This document shows positions 10,854 through 22,200 of a stretch of DNA of 64,000 nucleotides, piece by piece. Location: positions 21,452,001 through 21,516,000 of the forward strand of contig OZ316896.1 of NCBI GenBank assembly GCA_973895155.1, in the 5' to 3' direction. The notes beneath the pieces were generated by a model. That model saw nothing but the letters and a program-made list of their open reading frames with translations, had not been told where the DNA came from and made no database searches. Position 1 is the first letter of the stretch, and each line of letters opens with the position of its first letter. Source of the stretch: Marsupella aquatica. Lineage: Eukaryota; Marchantiophyta. The translations under genes were made by a program, and so were the position numbers.

Positions 10854-11911
10854 CTAGACCCAAATCTCATGCTCCTCCACCCCGCAGAATTCATTTGAGC
10901 AAGTAAATCTAGACCCTGACGGGTCATATTTCATATCGCGATTGCAGAAATCGAGAGGCTTCCTATTCCAGAACTTCGTGGTGAGGTCCCTACACCTCAA
11001 GACTTCCGAAACAAATCCCCGATGATTGTCTCTGTAGGGTCCTGTGTACTGATATCCAATTAACGTCTTTGCAAGGTCATTGATTGCCTCCTCCGTCAAT
11101 TCCTCCATTGGTGGTAATTGTTGCACTTCATTCTTGACATCCCAAGGAATTTCGTCCGCTATGACATCCAAGATTGTATGGATAACCGAATGAACCCATA
11201 CCATACTACCCCACCGCTCCGTCAACAACGCATAAATGGCAGCCTGTTGATCTCTGTCCGCTAAAACATTTATCATAGACCACTTTGGATGATTGATAAA
11301 AAGGTAGTGCTGAAGATTGAAGGCATGATACAATTTCCTGAGCATAGGCCATAGTATTTCTGGAAAGAATGTATCATCCGTGGAAAGATGCGAAAATGAG
11401 GAAGGAAACAACCCACAATTCTCTGGATTCACAAATGCCTTCATTGGAGTGTCATCAAGAAGGAGTGTATTAGTTTCGTCGTATAATCCACCATAACGTT
11501 TCCAAACCACCCTCAAATCCTTCAAATGAATATTTGCCTTCCCATCGATAATGTCAGGCCTCTGGATTCCAGTATCGAATGTATCTTCTTGTGTGAGAAT
11601 AAACTTGAATTGCTCTCGCTCTTCTTGACTGAAGATCAAATGAATCATTTCATCCGTCCTGGGTTTCCTTGCACAAGTCCAAATGGCAACATCAAATAAC
11701 AAAAAAGCTGCGATTAAGAACTCGTGAAGATGGGGTCGCTCAACATACATAAAGTTAAACCCTCCACGTCTCCCCCAGTGGACACCCTTGACACTTGTTG
11801 CACTACGGTGCGGTCCGGAACTTGGCGTTTTGACAGAATCCCAACACATTTTGTTGAGGTCAAGAATCAATAGCTTCCGTCTGATCGGACCGTGAAGTGG
11901 AGGCAAGGGTC
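10854..11911 (-). CDS. FCP1/NIF-like HAD phosphatase domain protein (3' exon)
   Basis: This exon of about 350 codons opens at a splice acceptor (TTCTTTGCAG at about 11921-11912) and has no ATG at its start, so upstream exons are needed. The first residues, KLLILDLNKMCWDS, match the opening strand of the FCP1/NLI-interacting-factor HAD domain. LLLDDTPMKAFVNPEN, around residue 148-163, matches the later conserved DD motif before a C-terminal helical part. In active members the first motif is DxD; here it reads DLN, so the second catalytic Asp is absent and phosphatase activity is doubtful. C-terminal cysteines (CSNEFCGVEEHE) may be structural. The exon is intact, unlike its neighbours. It lies inside the large element and is transcribed with the methyltransferase-like gene, from which it is separated by a nested MITE; it may be that gene's last exon or a separate gene. 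Confidence 0.65.
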
Positions 11912-12033
11912 CTGCAAAGAAGGAACACCAATGTTAGAATTGTGGGAGATAAAACAAAGGAATGCTCGAGACAATCTCAAGCATCACAAGTGAATGAACA
12001 ACAGTCAACGTCATACCTATTGTTGGTTGAAGG

Positions 12034-12697
12034 CCCTGGGCCCCCAGCCTTTGTAAACTAAAGAGGTATACGTGCATACACCCCCCTCCCTAGTACCCCT
12101 TATTATTTTTGGGAGCCTATAAAATTTTCTCTTGTTATTCTTAAAAACTTAATTTTGGAGAATAAATCTGCCCCTTTGAGATATTATAATTTCACATTTT
12201 ACACCATTTATGAAAGCCTTGAAAAGTTATAAATTCATCATGTGCAAACAGTTCTAAAACTGAAGGGAGTGTTTTGCAGGGGTTTTGGGTACATACATTT
12301 TTGTGTTCGTGACCCTTTAACCCCAAACTTCAACTTTGGGGCATTTCTGAACCACAGGGCAAGGTAGTCAGGGTTCAAAAGCTCCAAAGTCCTAAACTAC
12401 TCTGAATCATAGATGTTGCAAGCATAATTATATGTCATATACACATGTTCCAATAAAGGGTGGCCACAAGGACCAATCCTATTGTGACGCGTGTCACATC
12501 CATATTACATCACCTCTCAAAGCATATTAACTAGGGCAACATTTATATAAGCCTTTATTAGTTAGAAAGGGTTTTTGAATAAAACCATCCCTTGATATTT
12601 CTAAGCCAATTATAAAAATTAATCTCAAATCAGATTTTTTGCACCCTTCATCCGTTTGCACGTCCAGCCCATTATTAATAATGCTGGGGGCCCAGGG
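12034..12697. mobile_element. 664-bp MITE with perfect 15-bp TIR and 8-bp target duplication
   Basis: The ends are CCCTGGGCCCCCAGC and its exact reverse complement. They are flanked by identical GTTGAAGG copies at 12026-12033 and 12698-12705. An 8-bp duplication is typical of hAT-type elements (family knowledge). The interior is non-coding. It is nested inside the 13.6 kb element, so it inserted later, between the methyltransferase-like ORF and the FCP1-like exon. Confidence 0.9.
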
Positions 12698-13433
12698 GTT
12701 GAAGGTCAGTAGTTGAAGAAATCTCATGACATCTTTGGAGATTATTGTCGACGCACTCCACAACTGGTAAGGGCCCGCCTATTTCTGTGAAGGTAGACAT
12801 AATAATTTAGACGACTGAATTTCAGGACTGTTCAAACTAACTTGGGTTTCAACCTCACGTGCTGAAAGACCCAAATTCATCTAGAAGGTTATCTCCTAGT
12901 TGGTTTTGGATGTCCAAATTTATCCCTCCGGGAAGGGTCTCAACAAGAGCTGGCTCTGAAGACCAAACTGGCACTAATTTGAACTTATCCTTCCTATACT
13001 TTCTAGATCGAATAATCTTCTCAGACTGCTCTATACTGACTTGTTGACCTTTTGACGGTCCATCAGTCCAAACATAATGAGTAGCACTTGCTTTGAGTGA
13101 TTTGTAACCAGTTCTACCAATTTCAGTCCCCGGTTTCCTTACAAAAGGGAGAATTATGGGGCTTCCAGTAGAAGAATCTGTGAAAACAAGCTTATTCTCT
13201 GAAGCGCAAAACATTTGGTCCAAGGGAGAGGACGATGCACCTGCCTCGTCCTAAGGGGGAGTATGGCAGCCACTAGCTTTCTTAGTAGAGAAAATCTCAT
13301 CCAGTTGAGGAGGGCTTGGAATTGGTTGGCTAATTGCATCCTGCAAGGTGGATTCCCAGCCAACATCCAAGGTTGAAGACTGTTGTTCATGTTGTGCATC
13401 CCCAAGGCCACCCGATGAAGGAACACCTGGAAC

Positions 13434-13450
13434 GTCGAGATCATCTCGAG
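13434..13450 (+). repeat. 17-bp palindrome copy inside coding sequence
   Basis: GTCGAGATCATCTCGAG within the methyltransferase-like ORF, where it encodes part of ARDDLDV. It is the one copy whose central base points against the local gene direction. Confidence 0.8.
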
Positions 13451-15143
13451 CATCATTTCCAAATTCAGGCAGTATTTCACCCTCCTCTTCCATGTAGCTT
13501 GTGATTTTTGGGCCCTCCGTTTTGCGATGCTCTAAATTCTCCGCAAATACTTCCTCATAAACACTGGCTTCCACCGGAGCTATGTCTAAGGCCGCCTCTT
13601 CTATTACAACAAGGGGACCGGCAGTAATTTCCTCAGATGGTAACGGCTCCTTGGGCACATATAAAACCTGCTTGTTGTCATGAAGGAGCTGAGCAAAGGC
13701 TTCTGTGAATTCCATCTCTTGAGCTGTGTCCGAATACACAAAACAATCACGACCAAGAATGACACAAGCTTTCAATGTCTGTCCTCCAGAGAAGAAATCC
13801 AACACTGTATGACCTGGGCACGAGAAATAATCAACAAGACGCTTTGTCATTCGCAAAGGCTTTGCTCTCGGATTTACAAAGCCACCACGCCGACCGACCA
13901 TCTCATAAGATGGGGCCATCTTCTCCAAAACTTCGACATCAACAGTGGTTTCATCGAGCTTGTCTTTCCCCTTTGATTGGTCTTTGTTGTTCCCAGTAGG
14001 GGCCTTCAAAGGCAAGACTGTGAAGTCTCTGTCCCACTTCTCACTGTAGTTCCAGAACGCATAAAAGTCATCAAAAAAAATTTGGGACCAGTCTGGTTCC
14101 TCTTCACAACAAATTCCCCCAAAGATGATTGAGTCTCGAGCTCCAATGAGAAAATCTCCCTCCTCCTTGGGCAGCTGATCACGGTAGTAGCTCCCGTACT
14201 CCAGCTTTGTGTGGACTTTCTTCTCACGATGAATCTTTTCAAAGGCACTCTGAATCTGGCCTATCAATGGGCCTTGACGGACAAAAAAGATTACTAAGAC
14301 CTCTGTCGAGTTCGCCATCTGCAAACAATACTCCAGCAAAACAAAAAATTTGGCATCTGTCCACTGCCGTTGTCGAAGACGACCAAAATCAACAATGGAG
14401 AGTGGGCACGTCCTTTGCACCGAGTCAACAATCTTAGGCTTCATTGTCCTCATCAAATTATCGCTAAAAAATGTGCGATAAGGAGTATCCTCCATTGAAG
14501 GCAACCCGCCAAATACCTTGCAATATATCTGCTCAAGCCTAACAATGAGACTTTGCGGAAATGGGTCTTTTGGCCTATTTCTTTTTAGGAGGTTGGAAAT
14601 CCAAACCTCTCCAGCAAGTTGTCTAAGTTTCGGCAACTCACCACGATCCATAAATGCAGGCAAAAATTGAGTTAGCTCAAACCAAGTGAGTGAATTGGCA
14701 AACCGATCCGGATACTTCAAAACGAAGTACTCCACAATTTTTTCCCTCAGCTTGGTCATGACTTTGAAAGTATGAGCCATATCACTCATTGATTGAACAT
14801 CAGATTTGTTGGCTGGGTATTTCTTCAATAAAACCTTATGTTGTTGAATGGCAGTAAAAACTTTCAGAATGTCGTACTACTTAGGTCTCCTTCAAAGCAT
14901 CTAAACAATGCCGGCGTAATCATTTTTGTTGTCCGGGATTTCCCATTTATTTTTGAACCTAACTCCCCTAGACCATCCGGAAGAAGTCCCTTGACCCAAT
15001 CGATGCACATTTGTCTCCAAGTTCGGAAAAGGTTCTCATCCGAAAACAGCAACCAAAAAATATTCCTCAGATCGGATTTTCTAGTCGTTATTTTGGCAAG
15101 GGCCATAAAATCCTGATCCAAACAGTACAAAGAAAATCTGAGG

Positions 15144-15254
15144 CTCGAGACGATCTCGAGGTAGAATTAAGGAACTATGGTAAAATTTATGGGAGAATAC
15201 ATGAAGATAAATCAAATACAAAAACTTGACCTTGAGGCTCGAGATGATCTCGAG
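15144..15254 (+). repeat. Two 17-bp palindromes inside the methyltransferase-like intron
   Basis: CTCGAGACGATCTCGAG at 15144-15160 and CTCGAGATGATCTCGAG at 15238-15254. They lie near opposite ends of the 170-base intron (15113-15282). Both carry GATC at the off-centre position; the first has an arm mismatch that leaves GATC intact. Confidence 0.9.
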
Positions 15255-16820
15255 CTAGAAGTGGATTTGAGTTTGAATTTACCTGGAACTTTTGATGATC
15301 CGTTAGTCTATTGGACCCAATCACGGGTCTCTCCGGACGGCCACACTCGTCAAACTGTCGACAGGCATGGACCATAGTATCAAGAAAACAGGACTCATAC
15401 TCCATGGTCTTATTAACAGCATTTGCCCTTTGTGAGTGTTGAGCAAGTATTGTTCTTGGAGTTCTGTCCGAAAGAATTCATGACTTTCGATATTGCAGAC
15501 TCTTCGCGACCTCCTCCAACTTTGCATCGCTCTTAGCCCAACCTATGATCCAAACAGCTGCCTTTGCCGAGTGTTATCCACTGATTGCAAGGAACTGCAC
15601 CTTCTTATTCTTAACACCCCACTCGAACTCCTTTTGATCCTCAACAGTATTCTCATAATGGAGCAACTGCAAACTCTCTCTTGAATACAGAATTAAATCC
15701 ACCACAGCTGGTACCATTCTAGGGTTTCTAACCATGGATTTTGTGACCTCCATGGCATGGTCTTTATTGAACATCCTATATACCAAAACTGCAGACGGCG
15801 AATCTATACTAGTGACAGGAATGTCAAAAGTTTCATTCATGCCAAATGTGTAATACTCCTCAATCTCCTTAAGAACTTCGGCTCCTTCCTTAACGCTCTT
15901 TTCTCCCGGAGCATCTCCTGGAGTGCCATCATCATCGGTATGTGCATTCACACCCGAGGAAGATGCCGGAATGAGATCTACCTTGGGCGGCGCAGACTTT
16001 TTTTGAGGTGGAGCCTTCTTCGCTTTGCTTTTGGGTTTCTCAACCCTCTTCCTCTTTTGAGACACCTTTGCTTCCTTTTTGTCCAAACTTGACGTCTTGT
16101 CTCCTGCAGCTACAGATTTCAATTTACCTGTTTGTCTCCGATGAGACAACACCCATTTTTTACAAGCATCCTCATCAAATTCTCCAGCTCCAAACACAAA
16201 ATCAGGGGATATGGATTCAAACTCCCCCAATTTGGATTTCGACATTAGTCTCAAAACCTTCCACGTGAAAGGAGTCGTGAATGCATCATCACAATCAAAC
16301 CCATACTTTCGACAATAAAGGAATCCAAAAATTATGTCCGCTCCAGATATAGGAGTATCTTCTAGCAAATTACTTGTAGTAAAACCCTCGGGGAAGAACC
16401 CCATTGATATCACGCTCAGTTGTTTCCTGGCTGCACGTTCAATGTTAAGATCGCAAGAGTAGTTTTTGGCGTGAAGTCTAATTAGAGCCCACTTCCCTGT
16501 CTCGTGGTTCTCCACCGTCAAAACCATGTCCTTACCGTTACTCATCACAATAGAAACAATAGGCCCTAGAAGGCTGCACACTAGAGGATCGACTGATGGA
16601 GACCTCGTCTTCACACAAATAATAGTTCCTTCCATGTCTTCAGTTTCAGCAAGCTCAATGGCCCAACAGAATCCAAATAAACCCTGTCCAGGGCAGGAAA
16701 CCTCGATTGCATGTTCATCTTTGACTACCAAATTGGGCGATCCCAATTTCGCACCTGGTACAGCCAAAATGTAGCAATTGTCAGAAACATGTACTACAAA
16801 ACCAAGAAACAAATAGGTGG

Positions 16821-17731
16821 CTCGAGATGATCTCGATCTTCCTTTTAAGTTTAATAGTCTGACATGTTCCAATGCCATTTCATCCGTGGAATTTAAAAAG
16901 AGATTTCAAACCCAAGAAATCTAAAAAGATAACACAATAGTTAGGAAACACAATAGGCTCGAGATGATCTCGATCCACCATCTGTTTAAAAGATCTTGAT
17001 CCTCATATATATCAGTTGAGGTTTTATTCCATTGCATATCATGAACCAGTCAAATTTAACGAACAACATTTTCAAGAATGATCCAATGTCACCTATTCGA
17101 CCACATTCAAAACCCTCTAACTCAGTGGTTTGTCATCTTCACAAACGAGTTGGAGGACTAAGAAAGTGGTCCAAAAGGCAAGCTTGGATCACAATGAAAA
17201 GGATATTAGTAATTGACGACATGGAGTCCTTCCAACTGGAAGAAATTTGCCAAGGGATACGAATGACCATAAAGGAAGATGGTGAGGGATATATTTGGCT
17301 CGAGATGATCTCGAGCCTAACATGTCAAACGAGTGATCCGAATATCATATTCAACAATGAACATCATATTCAATCAATGATTAAAATCCACTTTCTCCAT
17401 TGACTTCTGATACCCACAAACCCGTTCGGATGTCAATAATCAGAACGAGTTGGAGGGTACAGAAGTCCCTGGAGGAAGGAAATTTTAGATTTTTTGGATA
17501 TGATGTTTCACTTTTGAAGGATAAGGGTTTCCAACTTGAAGAAATCTCACTAGGTCACATGCAGGAATTGCATATTGGCTCGAGACGATCTCGAGCCTCA
17601 TGCCACTTACATAAAATGCAAAATCAATTGATAGATCACAACTTTTGAAGCAAAGTATTGCAGAAAACATCAATAGGAATCCAAGGAATCGAAAAACAAG
17701 TGGACCAATTGAAGCTCGAGATGATCTCGAG
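16821..17731 (+). repeat. Palindrome array, left half (central G)
   Basis: Copies of CTCGAGATGATCTCGAG or one-base variants lie at 16821-16837, 16958-16974, 17299-17315, 17579-17595 and 17715-17731. All have G as the single central base on the plus strand, so on the minus strand (the sense strand of the genes to the left) they read GAGATCATCTC. The first lies just inside the start of the methyltransferase-like ORF and the others upstream of it. Confidence 0.9.
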
Positions 17732-17929
17732 TTAAACCTAAACAGAACAAAGATGATGAATTACGTTTAATGGTGCGATGGATCTGATGCGCTGAGTCTA
17801 GATGGGTCTAAAGCTCTTTGCCAACGGTTGCAAGGTTGTACTCAGCGAAGTCCTCCTTGGAGAAATCTACAACAGTCGACATGGCTGGTGAAGAGAGGAA
17901 CGTACTACGGGCTGAGAACTTAAAAACAA

Positions 17930-18095
17930 ATCTCGAGCCTAAACAGAATATCTCGACCCTATCGAAGCTCTAGCTTAAACACAAAATCTTGACACTATAA
18001 AATCTCGAGGAAAAAACCTAATCTCGACCCTCTGCAATCTCGAGGGTAATACAAGGATCTCAAGGCAAGAGCGCAAAACAATCTAGAGGCAAGGA
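17930..18095. repeat. Cluster of palindrome half-sites
   Basis: AATCTCGAG, ATATCTCGACC, AAATCTCGAGG, TAATCTCGACC, CAATCTCGAGG and CAATCTAGAGG recur every 15-50 bases, all in the same orientation. They correspond to the right arm of the 17-bp palindrome. They sit at the point where the full palindromes switch orientation. Confidence 0.75.
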
Positions 18096-18749
18096 GGCAA
18101 GGGACACGAGGAGGTGAAGAGGCGAGGAGGCAAATGTGAAAATGGGGACTTCAAAACCCCTGAAGCCACTATAAGCCCCTCGGGGGTCGGCCTTGGCCGT
18201 GCCAAGCGTGCTAGGGCTCGTGCAGGCTCAGGCAGGCTGCCACGCAACCTGCTGGGTGCGTATAGTCATTATTATGGTCACACGTGTTGTCATTATTGTT
18301 ATCCGTACTTCAACCCTGCCGTGAGTTTAGCCGTGACACAAGTTCAACGAAGCCGTCTTATTGGCCTTTTTGTCTGTCAGGGTTTTATATATTGCTTCTC
18401 ATTTCGTTTCATTGCTCGCTCGTTTCTCCCTCTGCCTCTCTCTCCCTCTCCCTCTCCCTCTCTTTGGCTCTAGATTTTTGCTCTGATCTCTTTCTGTTGT
18501 TCTTTTCAAGGGTTGTGGACTCTACGTTTGTGTTTAGGATATTTCGAGAAATTCTCATTGTAAGCCCTGAAGGAGGTCTAAAATAATTGAGCTCCTATCT
18601 TTTAGAAAACCAAACCTTTTCAGCTATACTATTGTTGGTCAAAATCCATTTGGAAGCATTTTCCCTCTATTTGATGGCCTTTTAGAAGCTATTTCTTAGT
18701 GTCTGGAAGTAAACTGGGAGCCTACTTTCTTAATTGCACCAAATCATTC

Positions 18750-19192
18750 CTCTAGATCATCTAGAGCCATTATATGCTCTTATTTTGGGTGGCTTATTAT
18801 TCATAATAGTTTCTTTGTCAAATACAATGTCCTTTTTGGCTTGAGATCATCTCGAGTCATAAGTTTGATCCTCAAACTTATTCACTTTTGCCTTCTTTCT
18901 AATGGTGCATTCGGTTTTCCTTCTTATAATTGAGTTTGTAGAGAGTCGGAGGTATAGAATCTGAATTCACTATTCAGTGAGATGTCATATTTTACCTCGA
19001 GATCGTCTCGAGCTAAATACTTCTGAATTTTTACATATTGGAGTTTTTTGTCCCTCTTCTACCTCGAGATCATCTCGAGGTAGAAGAGTTTCTTATTTTC
19101 TCTATCACACAATTTTGTGGGATAAACTTCTACACTTGGGTTTTTTGGTTTGTTTTTGTAGTCACTTTACCTCGAGATCATCTCGAGGTAAC
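18750..19192 (-). repeat. Palindrome array, right half (central C)
   Basis: Copies lie at 18750-18766 (CTCTAGATCATCTAGAG), 18840-18856, 18996-19012, 19063-19079 and 19171-19187, all with C as the central base on the plus strand, the sense strand of the genes to the right. Two are embedded in longer perfect palindromes: 19054-19088 (35 bp, arms of 17) and 19168-19192 (25 bp). A degenerate copy, GTCGAGATCATCTAAAG, lies in coding sequence at 20202-20218. Confidence 0.9.
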
Positions 19193-19204
19193 TACATCCA
19201 ACAG

Positions 19205-22200
19205 TTTGGACCACGTTTTCAAAATGGGTTTTCTTTCGAGGGGACAAGGTTTGCCTCGTAATCGACGGAGTGGAAGTTGCTTGCGGGACCGTCCTCAAGG
19301 TTGACCCGGGTGACTCAGTGCGTAATGTTGATTTGGGAAGTAATCGTATAGGAGTTCTCATTGAGAAGTGCTATGAGGGATCACGGGAAATTCCTTACCC
19401 TTTGCCGCCGGTCAGGACCCTCTTTGATGCTGTTGACTCTTGCATTATTTGGGATGCCTGTTTTGCATATTTGAAGTCACAGTCAACTCCAGCGACAACA
19501 CAAATGGATGCCTCTTGTTCTACAAAGGATACGGTTCCCGGTTTTGTACCAGACAAATCTTCGATGGGAAGTTTTGGAGACTCGATTATATCTGGCGATG
19601 AAGTTGAGCTCTGGATTGGCAATCAGATTGTGGCTCGTGGATTTGTGTTCAAGACGAATCCCGATGAGACCTCACAATGAAAGACTTGGCACTTCTAGGA
19701 TTAGTGTGAAAATATGTGAAGTTTTTCAAGGAAGGGAGAGGTTACCCTTTCCTCACAATGGAGCCGATACCGTTCAGGAAGCATTGGACACTTTTGTATT
19801 CTGGAATTTAAAGGATATTACTCGGAGGAGTTCTTCCCAGGATATGCTAAACGACCTGTCCACACGGGATGTTTTTTCAAATTATAATTTCAAGGATTAT
19901 AGTTTGCGTTCTAATTGGATGACCGAGGAGGTGGAATTGTATGCTGAGGATAATCGGACCAAAGTGGGGGTTGGCATCATCACAGTTCCTTTCGAGTCAG
20001 GTGCAATTGATGATGATGTTCTTGGACCAGATCACGTTGGGGTTGCTGTCACACGCGTGATTGACCCTCTATTTTTCCCAAATATCTCCCCAGGAGTGCC
20101 TGGTCTTGTTAGGTGGGCTGTCCGTTCACTTCTGCTGATATCAAGGGGTATTTTTCTTCTGGATCTCATTGAAGAGGTTTCTCCAAAACCAATTATTGAT
20201 GGTCGAGATCATCTAAAGGTAGATATGAAAGGTGATACTGAGTTTTCGAAGCACCCATATAATTTCATCAAGAGAACGAAGGTCAACCCAGATGAAAAAA
20301 GGAAGAAGCACTTGGAGTCTCGGGCGATACTGAAAATCACAGAGAAGGAAATCGACTCCATCCAAAGAGAAGGTTGTTGTAAGTTGAAGTGTTGCCTCAG
20401 CATGCCGAGAGAAGACCTACAGGCGATAAGGAGGGAATACCATGGGATGTCAAGCGACAACAAAACCAGTCACATTCTCACTCTTTTTGGCTGTAGGGAG
20501 AAGGAAGTGGAGACAAAAGGATATTTTGTTGTAAGAAGTAGACTTGTTTGCAAGGGTGCATTTATTAAAATGCATGGATTCAGCACTGCCAAGTATTATG
20601 ATTACAAAAATCAATATGAAGCAGGTTGCACTGTTGGATTCCACGGAAACAAGGGTTCACACAAGACACGGGGAAGCACCTTGCATGCTCGTGCTTTGTT
20701 GGAGTCCATTCTAACCCAAAACGGAGAACCCATGCCGCATCTTCCCTATGGAGGGTCTCACGGGACTGACACGGTTGAGTACAGACTTCCATCTTGTTTC
20801 ATGAAGAAAGAGATTTTTGAGTAGGTATACTCAAAAATGGAATTAGATGGCTACGTGAAGGTGAGTGAAAACACTATGTATAAACTCTGGAGTGAGTCCT
20901 TCATGAATTTTGACTTTCACAAGGGAAGTGCATTTGCAAAGTGTACACTTTGCACTGAGTTCAAAGATCAGTTGATGCGGGAGAAGAGAAAGAAAGAGCG
21001 TTTGGAGATTGAGGAAAGAAGAGCTCGCCATCTTCGTGAGCAAATATCTAGGAGATATGTTTACTATGCTCATAGGGTTCTTGCGAAGAAGGATCCTGAG
21101 AACTATCTTTGCATTATACATGACAAGATGGACCAGGCCAAGACATGGATCCCTAGGTTGGTCCCCACTCCTAAATCATTGTCTGGTAGTGGTCAACCGC
21201 TCCCCATTGCGCTCACTAGGATGTTGACCCATGGAAGGGATCCCGGAGTGTATGCTCACTTCAGTTTCACTGTGCTTTGGCCGGGAGATGCAGACTTCAC
21301 AGTGACATCATTGGCCAAGTGCCTTAGAGATCTGGAGGATTACAAGGGGGACAAATCTGGAGACCTCCTTGAAGGATTATATTGGGCTGCAACGAGGCCA
21401 ATTTTTCAATCTCTTTTGGACTTTGAAGCATTTCTCGCAGGTTACTTAGAACCCAAAAAAGTCTCAATTGCTAGATTTCAAGGAGCTGAAGATGACCAAG
21501 ACTACTTTGGTGTTGATCCCAAGGCTACATCTACCTCTTTCAAACCATTGCCAAGGCACCTGACCTTGCAAATGGATAATTCAGGGAAAGATAACAAAAA
21601 CCAGTACGTGATGGCATTTTGCAGTAAGCTTGTTAGTAGAGGGGTTTTTGAAACAGTGCAGATGTCGTTTCTCATGGTTGGTCACACCCATGAGGATGTT
21701 GATGCATTGTTTTCAAAAGTATCCAACCAAGTGAAGTACAAGGAGGTTTCTACCCTCTTGGGGTTGATGACTGAGGTTTGGGAGTGTGAAAGCATTCATC
21801 CTGTCCCACGGTTGATCCAAGAGGTTGCAGCTTACAAAGAGTTTTTGAAAACTTTCAAGGTAAAAGACATAGAGGGTCACTCAAAACCAGTGGCATTTCT
21901 TTTCTCTATGAGAGATAATGTTCCAATATATCAATACAAAGCACATGTGAAACAACCTTGGTACCCTCCAACCAGAAGGTCCATTTGGAGAACTGATTCC
22001 AGCACCAATGCTCTCATTTTACCAGAAGGTCAACCATTTGCAAAACCCATCTCTGGGGATGTACGAGGCAAGGTTGAAGAAATCATCCCATTCCATAATC
22101 GTTACATTGAATTTTTGAAGAAGAGTTATAAGGATGAGACCTCTACAGCATATCGTGAGCAGTTTCCTTTGGTGAAATATTGGGAGATGGTGGTGCAAGT

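Larger units (their letters stand above)
12855..16878 (-). pseudogene. Element-borne protein with beta-class N4/N6 DNA methyltransferase-like domain
   Basis: One long coding track runs from ATG 16878 to a stop at 12855, in two exons: 16878-15283 and 15112-12855. The intron has donor GTAAAT and acceptor GGATCAG. The N-terminal ~280 residues are unrecognised. A basic, nuclear-type segment (KRKRVEKPKSKAKKAPPQKK) follows at about 283-302. The second exon holds an amino-methyltransferase-like fold: a region around VDFGRLRQRQW then EVLVIFFVRQG, in the place of the DPPY strand. It ends with KPLRMTKRLVDYFSCPG followed by HTVLDFFSGGQTLKACVILG, which resembles motif I (FxGxG) of pfam N6_N4_Mtase. The DPPY is missing and the FxGxG is one residue short, so catalysis is doubtful. 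In-frame stops lie at 15574-15576 (TAA), 15478-15480 (TGA) and 13251-13253 (TAG), with one frameshift near 14864-14880. The tail (13250-12855) stays in frame. Confidence 0.65.
16879..19204. promoter_or_regulatory. Divergent intergenic/leader region of the large element
   Basis: About 2.3 kb between the minus-strand and plus-strand gene sets, with no supported ORF. It contains the bulk of the palindrome array, a half-site cluster (17930-18095), a CT-rich microsatellite at 18425-18470 (CTCTCTCCCTCTCCCTCTCC), and splice-acceptor-like CCAACAG at 19198-19204. The position and symmetry make it the likely shared promoter and 5' leader for both directions (inference). Where the transcripts start is not visible. 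Confidence 0.55.

Noticed and set aside
15144-19187. Regularly recurring palindromes resembling a CRISPR array
   Set aside because: Spacing is irregular (tens to over 1000 bases), copies lie in introns and coding sequence, and the genome is eukaryotic.
18977-19304. ORFs of 88-94 codons in the leader of the transposase-like gene
   Set aside because: They start with or near non-conserved codons, are built largely from the palindromes, and the real coding frame begins after the acceptor at 19204.
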